Shown: positions 1 to 11,443 of the stretch, in pieces
How the letters are laid out: every line of letters starts with the position of its first letter
Position numbering within the stretch: position 1 is the stretch's first letter
From: Dactylis glomerata
Lineage: Eukaryota; Streptophyta; Magnoliopsida; Poales; Poaceae
Assembly (NCBI GenBank): GCA_007115705.1
Contig: QXEO01001592.1
Location: 434,001-498,000, forward strand
Direction of reading: 5' to 3'
DNA: 64,000 nucleotides
Program-made: the position numbers and the translations under genes
Notes under the pieces: model-generated
The model's input: only the letters and a program-made list of their open reading frames with translations
Told to the model about the DNA's origin: nothing
The model's database searches: none

Positions 1-1699
1 CACATCATGTTTCTTTTGGAGGAGATGAACTCGCTTGCCAAGAACGCTGTAGTTTTCACTCTTATCAAAAACCGAGTGTTCTTCTTTTTCTGCTACTGCT
101 TTTGGTTTTCGTTTTCGCCTTGATTTGCATTCAGACCTTGTCATATCTTTTCATCAAGGTGTATTTTTGCCTCTGATCTTTATTGGTTTTCATCAAAAGA
201 GGTGTTTATAAAAATTTCAAATGGTGTTAGAAAAGAGAAAAAGCTTGGTGTAAAAAAGTGGTACAAGAAGGAGCTTGTGTAGACTGCGGCTTAGGTTTTT
301 TCATGTCATGCTTGATATCTTTTTGATAGTATGCTTAGTGGTTTTGCTGTAGCATGACTTGTCTCAAATAACTGAGATTGCTTAATGAGCCTTTGAAAAA
401 ATCATGCGTTGTTTTTATCGTTTGAAAGCATTATTTTGGTTTTCTCCTTGATGCTTTATTTGGGTTGACTTGGCGCATGCTCACACATGTTAGACTCTTA
501 CAAAGTCACCAATAGCCTCTATGATCATTTAGTTTTTGACTTTTGATGCCATCTTATGCTTCTTTTAATGTCGCTTTGTCGCTTTGCATGATTATGGCCG
601 TTATTGCTCTCTTAGTTGGTCGCTCCCAGTCTTTTGCTAGCCCTTATTTTTTACTGAGTATGAGCTCTACTCGTGCATCCAACTCCCAAAAACCAAGTTT
701 GCCATTGTGTCCACTATAAATTCCTATGCATGGTATTTGTAAGCCATTCCAAGTAATTTTTCATGTGCTACCTTTCAAAAAACCTTCAAAACACTTCTCA
801 TTTTGTGACGCCGTTTTCAGCTCATGGGGACGTAGTGGTCGGATTTGCTATCTTCCATATTGTCTTATTCCAAAAAAGAAAAAAAAGAAAAAAAGAAAAG
901 AAAAAAAGGCACTCCTCCATGGAATGTGAATGTTGGTGGGCACCCGATGGAATCGGTTAGCCATGGTTTGAGAAAGGAAAAAAGGTGGGGAGGAGTGCCA
1001 AGTTTATAAAAAGAGCACAAAAGTACCAATCTCTCTCTCAAAAACTTGCTTCATTCTTGTATGGAAGATAGTAAGAACCCCATTGCCAGTCGTTGACAAA
1101 GACAACCACCTCTCAAAACCAATTTTTATCTCTCTGTTTTACAAATGAAAAGCTCTAGCACATGTTTAATCACTGCTTCCCTCTGCGAAGGGCCTTTCTT
1201 TTACTTTTATGTTGAGTCACCACCTTCTATCTTTATGCACCATTAAGAGAGCATAGTTATCATTCTGAGTATAATGTGCATTGTCCCGAAGTTTTCATTG
1301 ATTGATTCATATTGTTGGTTTCACTTGTTCTTAAATTACTTGTATCTAGTCGCCCTCTTAAACTTGAAGGTGTCCTATGCATTTATGTTTTGCTCTCCAT
1401 GAAGGACAAGATGAAAACCATTTGCATGTTTTTCCATATGATTTGAACACACGTTTGACTTTCATTGTTTCATTTTCATGATCTTTTGTTTGTGTTCATT
1501 TTCATGTTTACAACATGGTTGCTAAGTTATTATTGTCAAGATTATATCTTTCATGACCATGTTTTAAGTTCTTATGATCCCAGCTCACAAATGCTTACAT
1601 ATATGATCAAGATTGTGTATGTGTATGTCACCTCAAAAATTATTTCTTTTGTTATCACTTACCTACTCGAGGACGAGCAGGAGTTAAGCTTGGGGATGC
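1..1699 (+). mobile_element. 3' internal region of an Athila-like LTR retrotransposon (left-truncated by window)
   Basis: This is non-coding 3' internal sequence of a Ty3/Gypsy element. It matches the element at 30.7-46.4 kb in two blocks: about 1-720 resembles 35.32-36.04 kb, and about 1150-1699 resembles 45.85-46.38 kb. It ends with a purine-rich stretch just before an LTR start at 1700, as expected for a polypurine tract. No gag or pol frame is present; they would lie to the left of the window. A small inverted repeat (GGCACTCCTCC near 908 and its complement near 989) flanks a purine-rich stretch. The short open frames here are not convincing genes. Confidence 0.8.
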
Positions 1700-3243
1700 T
1701 GATACGTCTCCAACGTATCTATAAATTTTGATGCTCCATGCTTGTTTTTACACCATTTGCCTACTGTTTCGTTACACTTTGTGGCGTTTTTATGCGATTT
1801 CCGGAACTGACCTATTGACAAGATGCCACAGTGCCAGTTCCCTATTTTCTACTGTTTTTGTGTTTCAGAAGTGATACACAGGAAATATTCTCGGAATTGG
1901 ACGAAATAAGTCCAGAAGTCTTATTTTTCTCGGAAGCTTTCCGAAGACCGAAAGAGAGCCGGAGGGGGGCCAGAGGCCGCCCTCACACATAGGTGGCGCG
2001 GCCCAGGCCCTGGCTGTGCCACCCTGGTGTGAGGAGCCCATGGCTGCCCCCTGACGACGCCCCTTCGCCTATATAAAGCCTCAGGACGGAAAACCCTAGG
2101 GGAGTCGGCAATTTTCCAGAAGTAGTTCCGCAGCTCCGCCGCCACCGTCGACGAATTTCGGGGGACAGAAGTCTCTATTCCGGCACCCTATCGGGACAGG
2201 GAAGTACCCCCAGAGCCATCTCCATCGGTCTCCATCGCCGTCTCCGCCGTCTCCATCGACCTCACCGCCATCTCCATCAACCTTGCTGTCTCCTATGATG
2301 AGGAGAGAGTAGTTCATCCCCGGGGCTGAGGGCTCTACCGGTAGCTATGTGGTTCACCTCTCTCTCCCATGATGTGATCTTTATGTGATCGTGAGTTTTG
2401 TATGATGTTGAACAAGTAGATGTTATTATTCAGATATTATGTGTACTCTAGTGATGTTATTAAAGTAATCTATTCCTCCTGCCATGGTGTAACGATGACA
2501 GTGCGTGCATCATGGTGGTACTTGGTCTAGGCTACGATTGTGATCTCTTATGGATTATGAGAATAATTATTACTATGATAGTATTGAAGTGATCTATTCC
2601 TCCTTTCATGGTGTAATGTTGACAGTGTGTGCACCGTGTTAGTACTTGGTCTAAGTTGCAATAATATCTATCTTGAGTTGTGCTCTGATTTGGCTATCTC
2701 TATGAGTGGTGTTTGTCAAGTACTTGATGAACTTTAAGGGGTGCTTCTGTAGCCACTACGCAATGATTAGTGTTGTTCAATAGGAGAGTAATTCAGAGTA
2801 CCATAGTGAAGAGAAGTTGTTTATTTGTTCAATCATATTATATTTGTTGGGAGTGTGTCCACTAGTGAAAGTATGATCCCTAGGCCTTGTTTCCAAGTAT
2901 TGCACACCGTTTACTTGCTGTTTTGTTACATGTTTGCTCACAGCGATACTTATTTCATATTACAGTTGCTACTCATAATCATCACTACCGCTTGTATTTC
3001 ACTATCTCTTCGCCGAACTAGTGCACCTATACATCTGATAAGTGTATTGGGTGTGTTGGGGACACAAGAGACTTTCTGTATCGTAATTGCAGGGTTGTTT
3101 GAGAGGGATAGCTTTGACCTCTTTCTCCCTGAGTTCGATAAACCTTGGGTGATCCACTTAAGGAAAACTTGCTGCTGCTCTACAAACCTCTGCACTTGGA
3201 GGCCCAACACTGTCTACAAGAACAGAAGCGTGTGTAGACATCA
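1700..3243 (+). mobile_element. 3' LTR of Athila-like retrotransposon
   Basis: The LTR begins TGATACGTCTCC and ends GTAGACATCA, giving the TGAT/ATCA inverted ends of this LTR class. It is about 1.54 kb. The first ~400 bp align with the LTRs at 30753 and 46383, but the 3' two thirds differ, so this is a related subfamily, not the same one. A TATA box (TATATAAA) lies at 2070-2077 in a GC-rich promoter stretch. The 5' LTR lies outside the window, so no target-site duplication can be checked. Triticeae elements with similar LTR starts exist, but I do not assign a family name. Confidence 0.8.
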
Positions 3244-3251
3244 GCGACCGG

Positions 3252-4600
3252 ATGAGCTTGATCCACCAGGCAGCATCACTAGTAGTTGTGATTCAGTCTT
3301 GGATCCTCCTCCTCCACAAAAGATCAGTCATGCGAGCTGCGTGCCCACGAGTGAGTTATGGTCCGATGCTTGAACGAGATAAAGAGAGGATTGTCAATCT
3401 TAACTACATCTACAACAAAAATTATGTAGAGGTTATTCAGATGCTTAGGATGAGAAGAGCCCCATTCTATGAACTAGTCAAGAGGTTTAGGGAGAGAGGA
3501 CTGCTACAGGATAGCATCCACACCGGTGTGGAAGAGCAAGTTGCAATGTTTCTTCATGTTGTTGGCCATAACCAGAGTTTCAGAGTTATGCACAACACCT
3601 TTAGAAGATCCTTTGAGACTATATCTCGCTATTTCAACCAAGTCCTTTATGCAATTGGGAAGCTTAGGCAATAGATGATCAAGCCTCTATCTGGTTAAAC
3701 AGCAAGCAGGATGCGAAACAGCAAGAGATGGTACCCATACTTCAAGGTGAGATGAAATTTTCAATTGCACAATCTTTTTGAAATCTGCAATGCACACAAG
3801 CTTGACTCTCTGTCTATTCTTATCATCATAGGACTATGTTGGGGCAATTGATGGTACTCATGTCACTACTAGAGTGCCGAAATCTCAATCAGCAGCATAC
3901 AGAGGGAGGAAACACTGCACCAGCCAGAACGTACTAGCTGTTGTGGATTTCGATCTTAAGTTCACTTATGTTCTTGCTGGTTGGGAAGGATCAGCCCATG
4001 ATGCAAGCATTCTAAGAGATAGCCTGAACAGACCTGATGATATTCAACTCCCTGAAGGTAAGTTCTACCTTGGAGATGCAGGTTACGCTTGTCGGCCAGG
4101 AATCCTCCGCCTTCAGGAAAACCCAATATTATCTGAACGAGTTCTCTCCAAGGAATAGACCACAAAATGCAGAGGAGTTGTTCAACCTTAGACACTCCCC
4201 TTGAGGGTGACCATCGAGAGGGTTGTTGCTGCATTGAAAAATAGGTTCAAATAGACCAGAAACCATTCCACACTTTCCCCACTCAAGTAAAGCTTGTTTT
4301 TGCTTGTTGCATCCTACATAACTGAATCCTGGGCTAGGGAAAGGATGACTATGTCCCAGACGAGGCTGAAATTACTCCTGATGATGTGGAGACTAGACAT
4401 GGTGTCGAGTAGGGCGACACCCAGGCTTGGAAGAACAAGAGGAACGACTGGGCTCAGTCAATGTGGTTGCATAGAAATGATGTCTTTTACGATTGACATT
4501 GAAGCAAGAATCACAAGGTTTGCAGCCCCTAGGCCGCCATTGTTGAGCTGTTCCCCGATCTGTTATGTTGAACTGTCATTCGTAAGTAGCTAGGGTTTGA
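3252..4600 (+). pseudogene. PIF/Harbinger (DDE_Tnp_4, HARBI1-like) transposase, broken
   Basis: The sequence resembles a plant PIF/Harbinger DDE transposase. The N-terminal part (about 3330-3674) has the helical region typical of these proteins (ERDKERIVNLNYIY, then SFETISRYFNQVL). The catalytic part restarts at about 3830 with AIDGTHV, continues with GWEGSAHDASIL, and reaches YLGDAGYACRPG near 4060-4100; these carry the conserved aspartates. A further conserved stretch (ERVVAALKNRF) is readable near 4213-4245 in another frame. In-frame stops follow 3674, the frame changes near 4110, and the C-terminal tail near 4330-4470 is in yet another frame. About 150 bp between the halves could be an intron. 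I see no intact reading frame, so this is a decayed transposase gene. Terminal repeats were not found. Confidence 0.75.
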
Positions 4601-5275
4601 ATGCATGAAAGTTGTTGACATGCTAAACTAGTAGTGCTTAACTGAATAACTTCTGTTCGTACGTAGCTAGGGCCCGGTTTATATGGCTGTAATTCAATTG
4701 TTTCTTGTTGTGTGCTATGAGGTCGTTTGTAGTGTCATGGTGGTGTTCTATGTTAACCTCACCAACAAAGAGAAGAGGTAACCAGATAACCTGCGCAACC
4801 TAAACCAAACACATAACCCTGAATCCATTTCAGGCGATTCTGTCGTCAAGCACGATACCAATCAACCTGGGCCTTTTTTGCTCTCTGGATGCGACCCGGG
4901 CCACCAAACGAAACACCCAAGTTGGTATTTTTTGGACCGTACGGTGCAATCAAGATCCGCCATCGCCTGCTCCCAGGGAGCCCAAAAAGGGATGCGACCT
5001 ACCAATCGCACCCCAAACTTTCTAGCTGACTGAATCTTTACCATTCACGACTGAGTTCCCTAGTACTAAATCAGGTTCTCTGTTGTGGTGTAATAATTTT
5101 CTACCATCTTAATTGAATTCCAAAACCTTATCTTCAATGCTCTCCAAAGAATTTGAGAATGAGATTCCTAATTAGCATGACCGCTACCAGGTTGCAAGCA
5201 AGATTAGTGTTGATACAGTCAATGTCAAGTCTTGTATCTCTAAGCTTGCATGTTACTTAGTTCCATCTACTTATC
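4601..5275. other. Intergenic, no gene recognised
   Basis: The stretch is AT-rich and directly follows the Harbinger transposase remnant. It may include that element's 3' flank. No coding frame, RNA gene or clear terminal repeat was recognised. Confidence 0.5.
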
Positions 5276-6774
5276 ATGTGTCATTCTTGTCTTGCTTCTC
5301 TCTCCCTTGCTAGCCAGTTTTGGCGGCGAGGAGCTAGGGGAGGAAAGCGGAGGCACAAGCGGTTTTGCTGTTTTTGGGTGGTTCCCTTCGACCTAGGCAC
5401 TCCGACGCGGCGCCTGGTGGTCCTCTTCGCTGCAACCTTGCGGGCCTCCATGGGGCAGACAGGTGGTGTGGGTACTGAAGACGGTGCCCCCTTTGAATAA
5501 TCTTTGCGTTTGTTCCATTTTATCCTGGACAGAGGTTCCTTTGTCTTCCTCCTGGCCGGCCGTGGTGGCAGGGAAGAGGAAGCTCCAGGTGTTCTTCGTC
5601 TTCGATCTGCACGGCGCAAGGTGAGTGTTGATACTGCGCTTGGGAATGCCTCCACCGACAACTCCACCCCCTTCTGTTACAATGACCCCTTTGGGCTGGT
5701 AGATGCGGGGGAGGGGGAGTGTGGTTGACGGAAGGCCACTCCCTCTGTCCTCGTTGGCAACGACCCTCTCCTGCTAAGAGGCGAGGCAGGTCAATCTCCC
5801 AGATGAAGTAGCCCGGAGCAACAACTCCACGACAAGAGCGCCGACGATATCCTCTATAGCAAGGCAGCAGCTCCAAGGGAGTTCCTACTCGGCATCAGCT
5901 CGACAACTGGAACCCGTTTCTGGTGCTGAATCTCATGGCTGGAGGGCATCCACTCCCTGCTCGGATGCGGGAAGAGGAGGTTCTAGGCACTTCCTAGCCA
6001 GATCTTTGCTCTACCGCGGAGGTTTTCCACCAAGGCCAAGCTTGCTGCGGTGATCTTTGGTCGTCAGAGACTACCCGCGCCGTGATGTGCAGCTGGCACC
6101 ACAGTATCCAATTCCTCCAGATGCTGAGGATCTTCGAGCTCGAAGCGGCATCCCGCGCTGTCGGCGACCCAGGTAGCGTAGTCTCGGGTGTCGTCGGGCG
6201 GCGGCCGTGGCTTGAACTCACCCAAGAACACATGCGGCCAAGAAGAAGGACCTTTTTATTTCTCTGTTTATCTTTCTAGGGTCCTTTTTTCAAATGTGGA
6301 GTACCCCTACCAAAGCAATTTTTCTAACGACGCCGGGGCTTACCGGTCACCATCTGACCGTGCACTGGCCGCTCGTGATTCGGGACAGCGGGGCAGGTAT
6401 TCCAAGTTTCCATTTGGTATTTGCCCAACCGACGCTGCACGAATTGATATAGATACGTATCTGGTATTTATACGTCCGACTAGTGCCCCTCTATTTTGCT
6501 CGCTACAAATATCTCGTGTCTTTTATGGTTACCTGCTTATTTATCGTTTAAGGTTTGGTGAAGACAGGGAACGGAACAGCTGATGGTTCGTTTTATATTG
6601 TGGATTCGAGCTTGGAAAACTGAAATCTTATGACAACTTTGAAATCTGAATGGAAAATTACACAGAAAGAAAAATTTGTCAAATTCGAAAGGAATAAGTA
6701 GTTCAGTAGCTATGGTTAAGTCTATGGAAATAACTGAAGAGAGACTATGGAATGGAGTCAATGGACTGCATTAC
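5276..6774. other. GC-rich unclassified stretch followed by AT-rich spacer
   Basis: From about 5300 to 6250 the sequence is GC-rich, with several overlapping frames of 70-130 codons on both strands (for example 5281-5667 on the minus strand). None has a recognisable domain, and open frames on both strands are expected by chance at this composition. It could be captured gene DNA or the 5' part of a LINE. From 6300 to 6774 it is ordinary AT-rich spacer. I do not call a gene here. Confidence 0.4.
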
Positions 6775-6776
6775 TA

Positions 6777-6810
6777 CTCCCTCCATACCGGATTATTGAG
6801 CAAATGTGTA
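6777..6810. mobile_element. Stowaway-type MITE, left arm (interrupted)
   Basis: Thirty-four bases starting CTCCCTCCATACCGG, preceded by TA (6775-6776). Its inverted partner is the end of the segment 11234-11436, which finishes CCGGCATGGAGGGAG followed by TA (11437-11438). The two arms therefore belong to one ~237-bp MITE with a TA target duplication. The MITE is split by the Helitron DNA between 6811 and 11233. Confidence 0.8.
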
Positions 6811-8704
6811 TCTCTACTAATAATACGGCTTGAGGTCGTGATGGTAATACGTTTTCGCCCGTCCACTTTACGCTTTCGTCCGTCACGATGCCCTTTCGTT
6901 CGATAACTTTGATCCCGCACGAGTCTCAAAGTCCTGCCATTGCACGAGTCCTATCGGCAGCTGGTCTCCGATTGGGACTCTCACCCAGCCTACGTATATA
7001 CAAGCTCTCCTGTATAAAAACAAGAAGAGACTTTGAGATCGATCGATTTAGCCTGCCGACGAAGGTGCGGTGGGACGTCATCGTGTGCCCGACACGTTTC
7101 AACAAGGAGAGCAGGGCGGCTGGTCCCAAGGGTCTTCATCATTCTCCTTCCATGATAGCGCTCGAGCGGAGGTCGAGCCTGGGAGTAACGTGGGCGTGCA
7201 AGGGCGCAGGGCTGCATCGTCGAAGGAGCCCAGGTGGAGACCCTCACGATTCACAAGAGAAGCGGCGGGAGGCAAGGAAGATGGCCAGGGCGCGCCGGCG
7301 ACAGGAATAGTATGTCACCGCCCTGGCATGCGCGAGTTCGCTACTTGAACGATGATTGTTGCGTCATGTGCGTCTGTCTTCAGCTCGCCACCGCTTGCAC
7401 GTCCCGTCCTGACGCATCGCCACCATGTGAGGCGAACCAGCCCTGATTCGGCGAAACGGCGGCCGTCAGATGTGTCTATGCCCGTGTGGTTACAAGGTGA
7501 TGTGCGTGTAGTTGCGGCAAGACGAGGTGTGCACGGACGGGATTTGAGCGAGCTCCAGACTGGGCAGCCGTTCTAGAGGCCCCTCCGGCGCTGCTGAAGG
7601 TGTCGTCTAGACCTAGGCAGCACAAGGCGTCGAGGCGAAACGCCAGAGCAGGCTCGACCTATAAGGCTATAACGCACGAGCGGCTTGAGCAGCAAGCGCT
7701 GGCAAGCAAGCCAAGGCGGCGCAGGCGCAGCGATTGGGAAGTTGGAACCAAGGAGCAAGCGAAGGGCGGCAGCGTTCAATACCCTCGGTTAATGGAGACG
7801 GTGGGGGAGAGGAACGAGAAGGAGGCGGTGGGGGTTGCAAAGCAACAGAGCGAGACAAGGAGAGGCCCCCATGGATTCGGTGATGGAGCTCCCGCCGAGG
7901 ACCGCAGTGAACCTCTCGCACTGGTACAGACATGAAGCGGACAAAAAAAAGGGAATCAATGAGCTCTTGGCTGAGTAGAGAAAAGGAAACTATAGCAAAA
8001 TCTAAAACTCAAACGCAAGGACTTGGAGCTCTAGATGAGCAGCAATGGAGAAAAGATAGTACAAAGAAAGGACATGCATCAGGATAATGGTAGGGGAGAT
8101 GATCGAACGTGAGACGATTTGTTCTTAGTAACTAGCGGGTCCCATAGCTGAACATATGGATGTCTGACATGTTGTGTGGAGCACGGTTTTACACTTTTGC
8201 TTCATGAGGCCGCGACCATGATCTCATGGAGTATTCATTAATATAGTTTACGTAAGTGCTTTCAGTCTTAATTTATTTCATTGAGTAAGCTGTACTTTTA
8301 GTCTCTAAATTTGATCATGGCAAAGGAGAAATACAAAATTGATTGTCCTAGCATACATGTGTTACATGGATTAAAATTTTATGATATAGTATCTGATAGA
8401 AATATGTTCGTTGTCTGTAACTATCTGTACTTTATCTCTAACTATCTGTACTGTGTTCACAGGTGATGCAAACACACAGGAATTGATTAAATTTAGGTTG
8501 TGTTTGACATTTCTAGCAAAAGTTACTTTTTAGTCCCGTTGCAACGCACAGACATGTTTTCTATGAGCAAAAAACCAATCCACCGTTCTTGCGTGCCACC
8601 TAGACAAAGGTTTTCAGTCGTGACTCAAATGTAAGTCGCCAAGGCTGTGACTCACTTTATAGTCGCTGAAAGCCGCTGTATAGTCGTGAGTCACTGTGAT
8701 TTTG

Positions 8705-8765
8705 CGGCCTATGTATAGTTCGATGACCTATGTATTGTTGGACGGCCTATGTATAGTTGGATGAC
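8705..8765. repeat. Short degenerate tandem repeat
   Basis: About three copies of a ~20-30 bp unit containing CCTATGTATAGTT with substitutions. It lies inside the Helitron DNA, in a longer stretch rich in the words TATAGT and GACT. No function is apparent. Confidence 0.5.
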
Positions 8766-8928
8766 TGTACAATGACTATACAACAACTCAAAAAACTTGA
8801 TGGATACACAGATGCTTTTAACCTTTTTTAATAATACGCAAAAAAAATTATAAACCGTAGCAACGCACGGTTGGGGCGAAAGCCTGTTTCGAGGAGGAAA
8901 AGGCTCCTTCAGCCTCCATAATCCATAA

Positions 8929-11233
8929 TCTCTACTAATAATACGGCTAGCGGACGTGATGGTCGCGCTGATGTGGTACGTAAAAAATCTCTTCGTCCGT
9001 CAAATAAACCGGCCCGTTCATCTTGTTCCTAATTAAAACCGGTCAATGCATCAGAGTTATTATGGTTGTTAGTGCGCATTGAGCCACGGCGAGCACCGCC
9101 GACTGCCCTCACATGGCGATCCCTGCCACGGTACCACCGCCGCCTCCCTTCCTGTCACGGCCCCAAGCAAAATCAGTATCAGGATAGTTGCGAGGGGAAT
9201 GATCAAGGCTCGCCGCTCCGGCCAAAATCGGCAGCGGGAGAGCTGCGAGGAGAGCCGCCGTAGCTCGCCCTTTCGCCGCCTCAACCAAAATCGACAGCCG
9301 GAGAGCTGCGAGGAGAGCCACCGGAGCTCACCCTATCGCTGCCCCGACCAAAATCGACAGCGGGAGAGCTGCGAGGAGAGCCGCCGGAGCTCGCCCTATC
9401 GCCGCCTCGACCAAAATCAGCAGCGGGAGAGCTGCGAGGAGAGCCGCCGGAGCTCGTCCTACCGCTGCCCCGACCAAAATCGGCATCGGGAGAGCTGCGA
9501 GGAGAGCGGCCGGAGCTCGCCCTGAAAAAAATTTGGCCGGAGGAGTAACCTGACATCTAGACACGCAGAAACCACCGACACCAGAATATCGTTGCCCTCA
9601 GAAAAATGAGAAATCAGGCCGAAGTCCATGCCGTCCCCCCACACGGAAAAGAAAGAGAAATCTTGCTCTCCCTGGTTGGGCTTCATGGTCACATCCCTCC
9701 TCCGATTGAGGTGGGACGGCAGCGTCGCAGTTCCTGTTGAGGCAGGTCCCAGCGCCGGAGCCGGCGCAGGCGAGCGCGGACGGGACCAGGCCAGGATCTC
9801 CGTCCGGCGGCCGGTTCGCGACCAGACATGTTGGTCATGCTTGACGAGCTCATGCACCTCGGCAGCTTGGAGCTCAACGGAGGAGAGGAGAGGCACCCGA
9901 GAGATGTAGAGGGGTGGCCATTACTGGAGAGGTGGAGCAGCGAGAAGATAGGTAGGGCGTAGGGGAGACCGGTGGCTAGAGAGATGGAGCTGGGAGGAGA
10001 CGGGGGGTGAGGAGCGGCGATGGCAAGGTCGCTGGGCAGTTGGGGCATAAAGCAGATCCCGATCGACTACTGACGAACTTTTCTTAGTACTAACATTTTT
10101 TTAGAGACATCCCGGTCTGGTGGCTGATGTGTCAAACTATCAGCGTTAGCTGGCCAGTACATGGATGCATATGTTGATATGTAAACATGTACGCTGTAAC
10201 TATTTTTCTAAGATTAACAGCAACTAAGATTATCTGCATATGAAACTTGTGATTTTGTTTTTTGAAGCTTAACTTGCGATTTTGTTATTTATTATTTTAT
10301 GATTATATAATTCCAAGTAAATGTTGTGCGACTTAATTCCATCATTTTATTTTGCATTTTTACTACTCAATTTCTGGATATGAGATCATGTGAAAACCTC
10401 ATTATGTTCCTCGGGTGCATCTTCACCGCTTTTGCCCATTATTGTATATTATCTTTTTAGGGTTGAAAAAAATGGTTGGAGTATATCACTTATGTCACGG
10501 TTAAGATGTACTCAACAAGGGTATTCATAAACGGTACACCAAGTACATAATATCTTTTGTATATAAAAATTATTTATCTAAAAATGCTTTGCTTGTGACT
10601 TTATTTGTACGAAGTCTGTACGATACGATAGGAATGGGGCAACAACTGACCCGGATTGCATCAGGCACACACGCAACATCATTGTACCTGGATCACACAC
10701 AAAATATCACATGCATAGCGGTGCTTTTATATACGGTTCCGTTGCAACGTATGGGCATAAAATTGCTTCAGCCTATCTCAACATTAAGATTGTTGCATTT
10801 GTCTTTAATTTCTTTCCAAATTTAGGGATGACTATCATATATGCCATGTGGTACCATGGATTTTTTTAAAAGAATTATATTTTCTAATACTTAAGATTTT
10901 AATTTTTTAGTTTTACATTGACCTTTTAGAGTAAAATAACGATATTATTGGAGTGGGCAACTACGAAGTACAATGAGACATAGTTGGTGTAAGGTGACTA
11001 CAAAGTACAATGATGGTGCAATGGTGAAAGAGGTGAATCCAATAGATCGGAGGGAAAGGATAATATATGAAAAAAGCAATCATCAATAGCATAAATTTTG
11101 AATAAAACACATTGCCTTTCCTCAGCTAATTTTTTTTATTGTTAAAATTTTAGAATATTAATTTAAATTATGTTTACCTGTAGCGTCGAATAAAATTTGT
11201 AAAGCCCGTAGCAACGCACGGGCATTCAACTAG
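8929..11233 (+). mobile_element. Inner Helitron copy (2.3 kb)
   Basis: A second 5' terminus (A then TCTCTACTAATAATACGG at 8929) is almost identical to that at 6811. The only intact 3' terminus (hairpin plus CTAG) is at 11233. The simplest reading is a 2,305-bp Helitron from 8929 to 11233, with the upstream 6811-8928 segment being a sibling that lost its own 3' end or a 5'-end duplication. It carries the 63-bp repeat array and a GC-rich block at about 9.6-10.05 kb with open frames on both strands. No transposition protein is encoded. Confidence 0.6.
9222..9526. repeat. 63-bp minisatellite, about 4.8 copies
   Basis: The word CCAAAATC recurs at 9222, 9285, 9348, 9411 and 9474, exactly 63 bp apart. 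Units share GGAGAGCTGCGAGGAGAG. Because 63 is a multiple of three, open frames persist on both strands through the array; one plus frame reads a repeated motif ending RESCEESRRSSP. This looks like a repeat expansion in GC-rich captured DNA, not a conserved gene. No start, domain or known family supports a protein. Confidence 0.9.
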
Positions 11234-11436
11234 TTTTAAGATAAACTTTAACCATTAATTTTAGTTAAAAATTATAAAATATTTGACATAAAAATTATAC
11301 CATTAGAAAGTTTTTTGAAAATATTAATCCAATGGTATAATTTTTATATAATATATCTTATATTTTCTAGATTAAAATTAAATGTCAAAGTTTGTCTTGA
11401 AGTACGTAATTACCCTATAATCCGGCATGGAGGGAG
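11234..11436. mobile_element. Stowaway-type MITE, right part (interrupted)
   Basis: This is the remaining 203 bp of the MITE begun at 6777. It folds back on itself: AAGATAAACTTT near 11239 pairs with AAAGTTTGTCTT near 11389, and ATAAAAATTATACC pairs with GGTATAATTTTTAT. It ends with the terminal repeat and a TA duplication at 11437-11438. Confidence 0.8.
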
Positions 11437-11443
11437 TATGAGA

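Larger units (their letters stand above)
6811..11233 (+). mobile_element. Helitron insertion (compound) splitting a Stowaway MITE
   Basis: The left boundary starts TCTCTACTAATAATACGGC after an A. The right boundary ends with the hairpin CCCGTAGCAACGCACGGGC (about 11204-11222) then CTAG (11230-11233) before a T. These match Helitron rules: 5' TC, 3' subterminal hairpin, CTRR end, insertion between A and T. The host MITE reads continuously when 6811-11233 is removed, which fixes both ends independently. A second identical 5' start lies at 8929, and decayed hairpin-like motifs lie near 8525, 8853 and 10735. So this is either one Helitron inside another or tandem insertions. No Rep/helicase frame is visible, so it is non-autonomous. 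GC-rich parts (7.0-7.95 kb, 9.0-10.05 kb) may be captured host DNA. Confidence 0.75.

Noticed and set aside
908..1001. Inverted repeat GGCACTCCTCC as a miRNA precursor
   Set aside because: Arms are short and the loop is purine-rich retrotransposon DNA; no mature-duplex-like pairing of about 21 bp is visible.
2096..2317. Open frames inside the left LTR, including a Gly/Asp-rich minus-strand frame
   Set aside because: They arise from a short GC-rich repeat (TCTCCATCG-type) in the LTR leader and have no start context or homology.
5281..5876. Overlapping minus-strand frames of 118-128 codons
   Set aside because: GC-rich DNA with frames on both strands and no recognisable domain; composition alone explains them.
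9079..9564. Frames of 78-148 codons on both strands over the 63-bp array
   Set aside because: By-product of a repeat unit divisible by three; no conserved domain and inside a Helitron.
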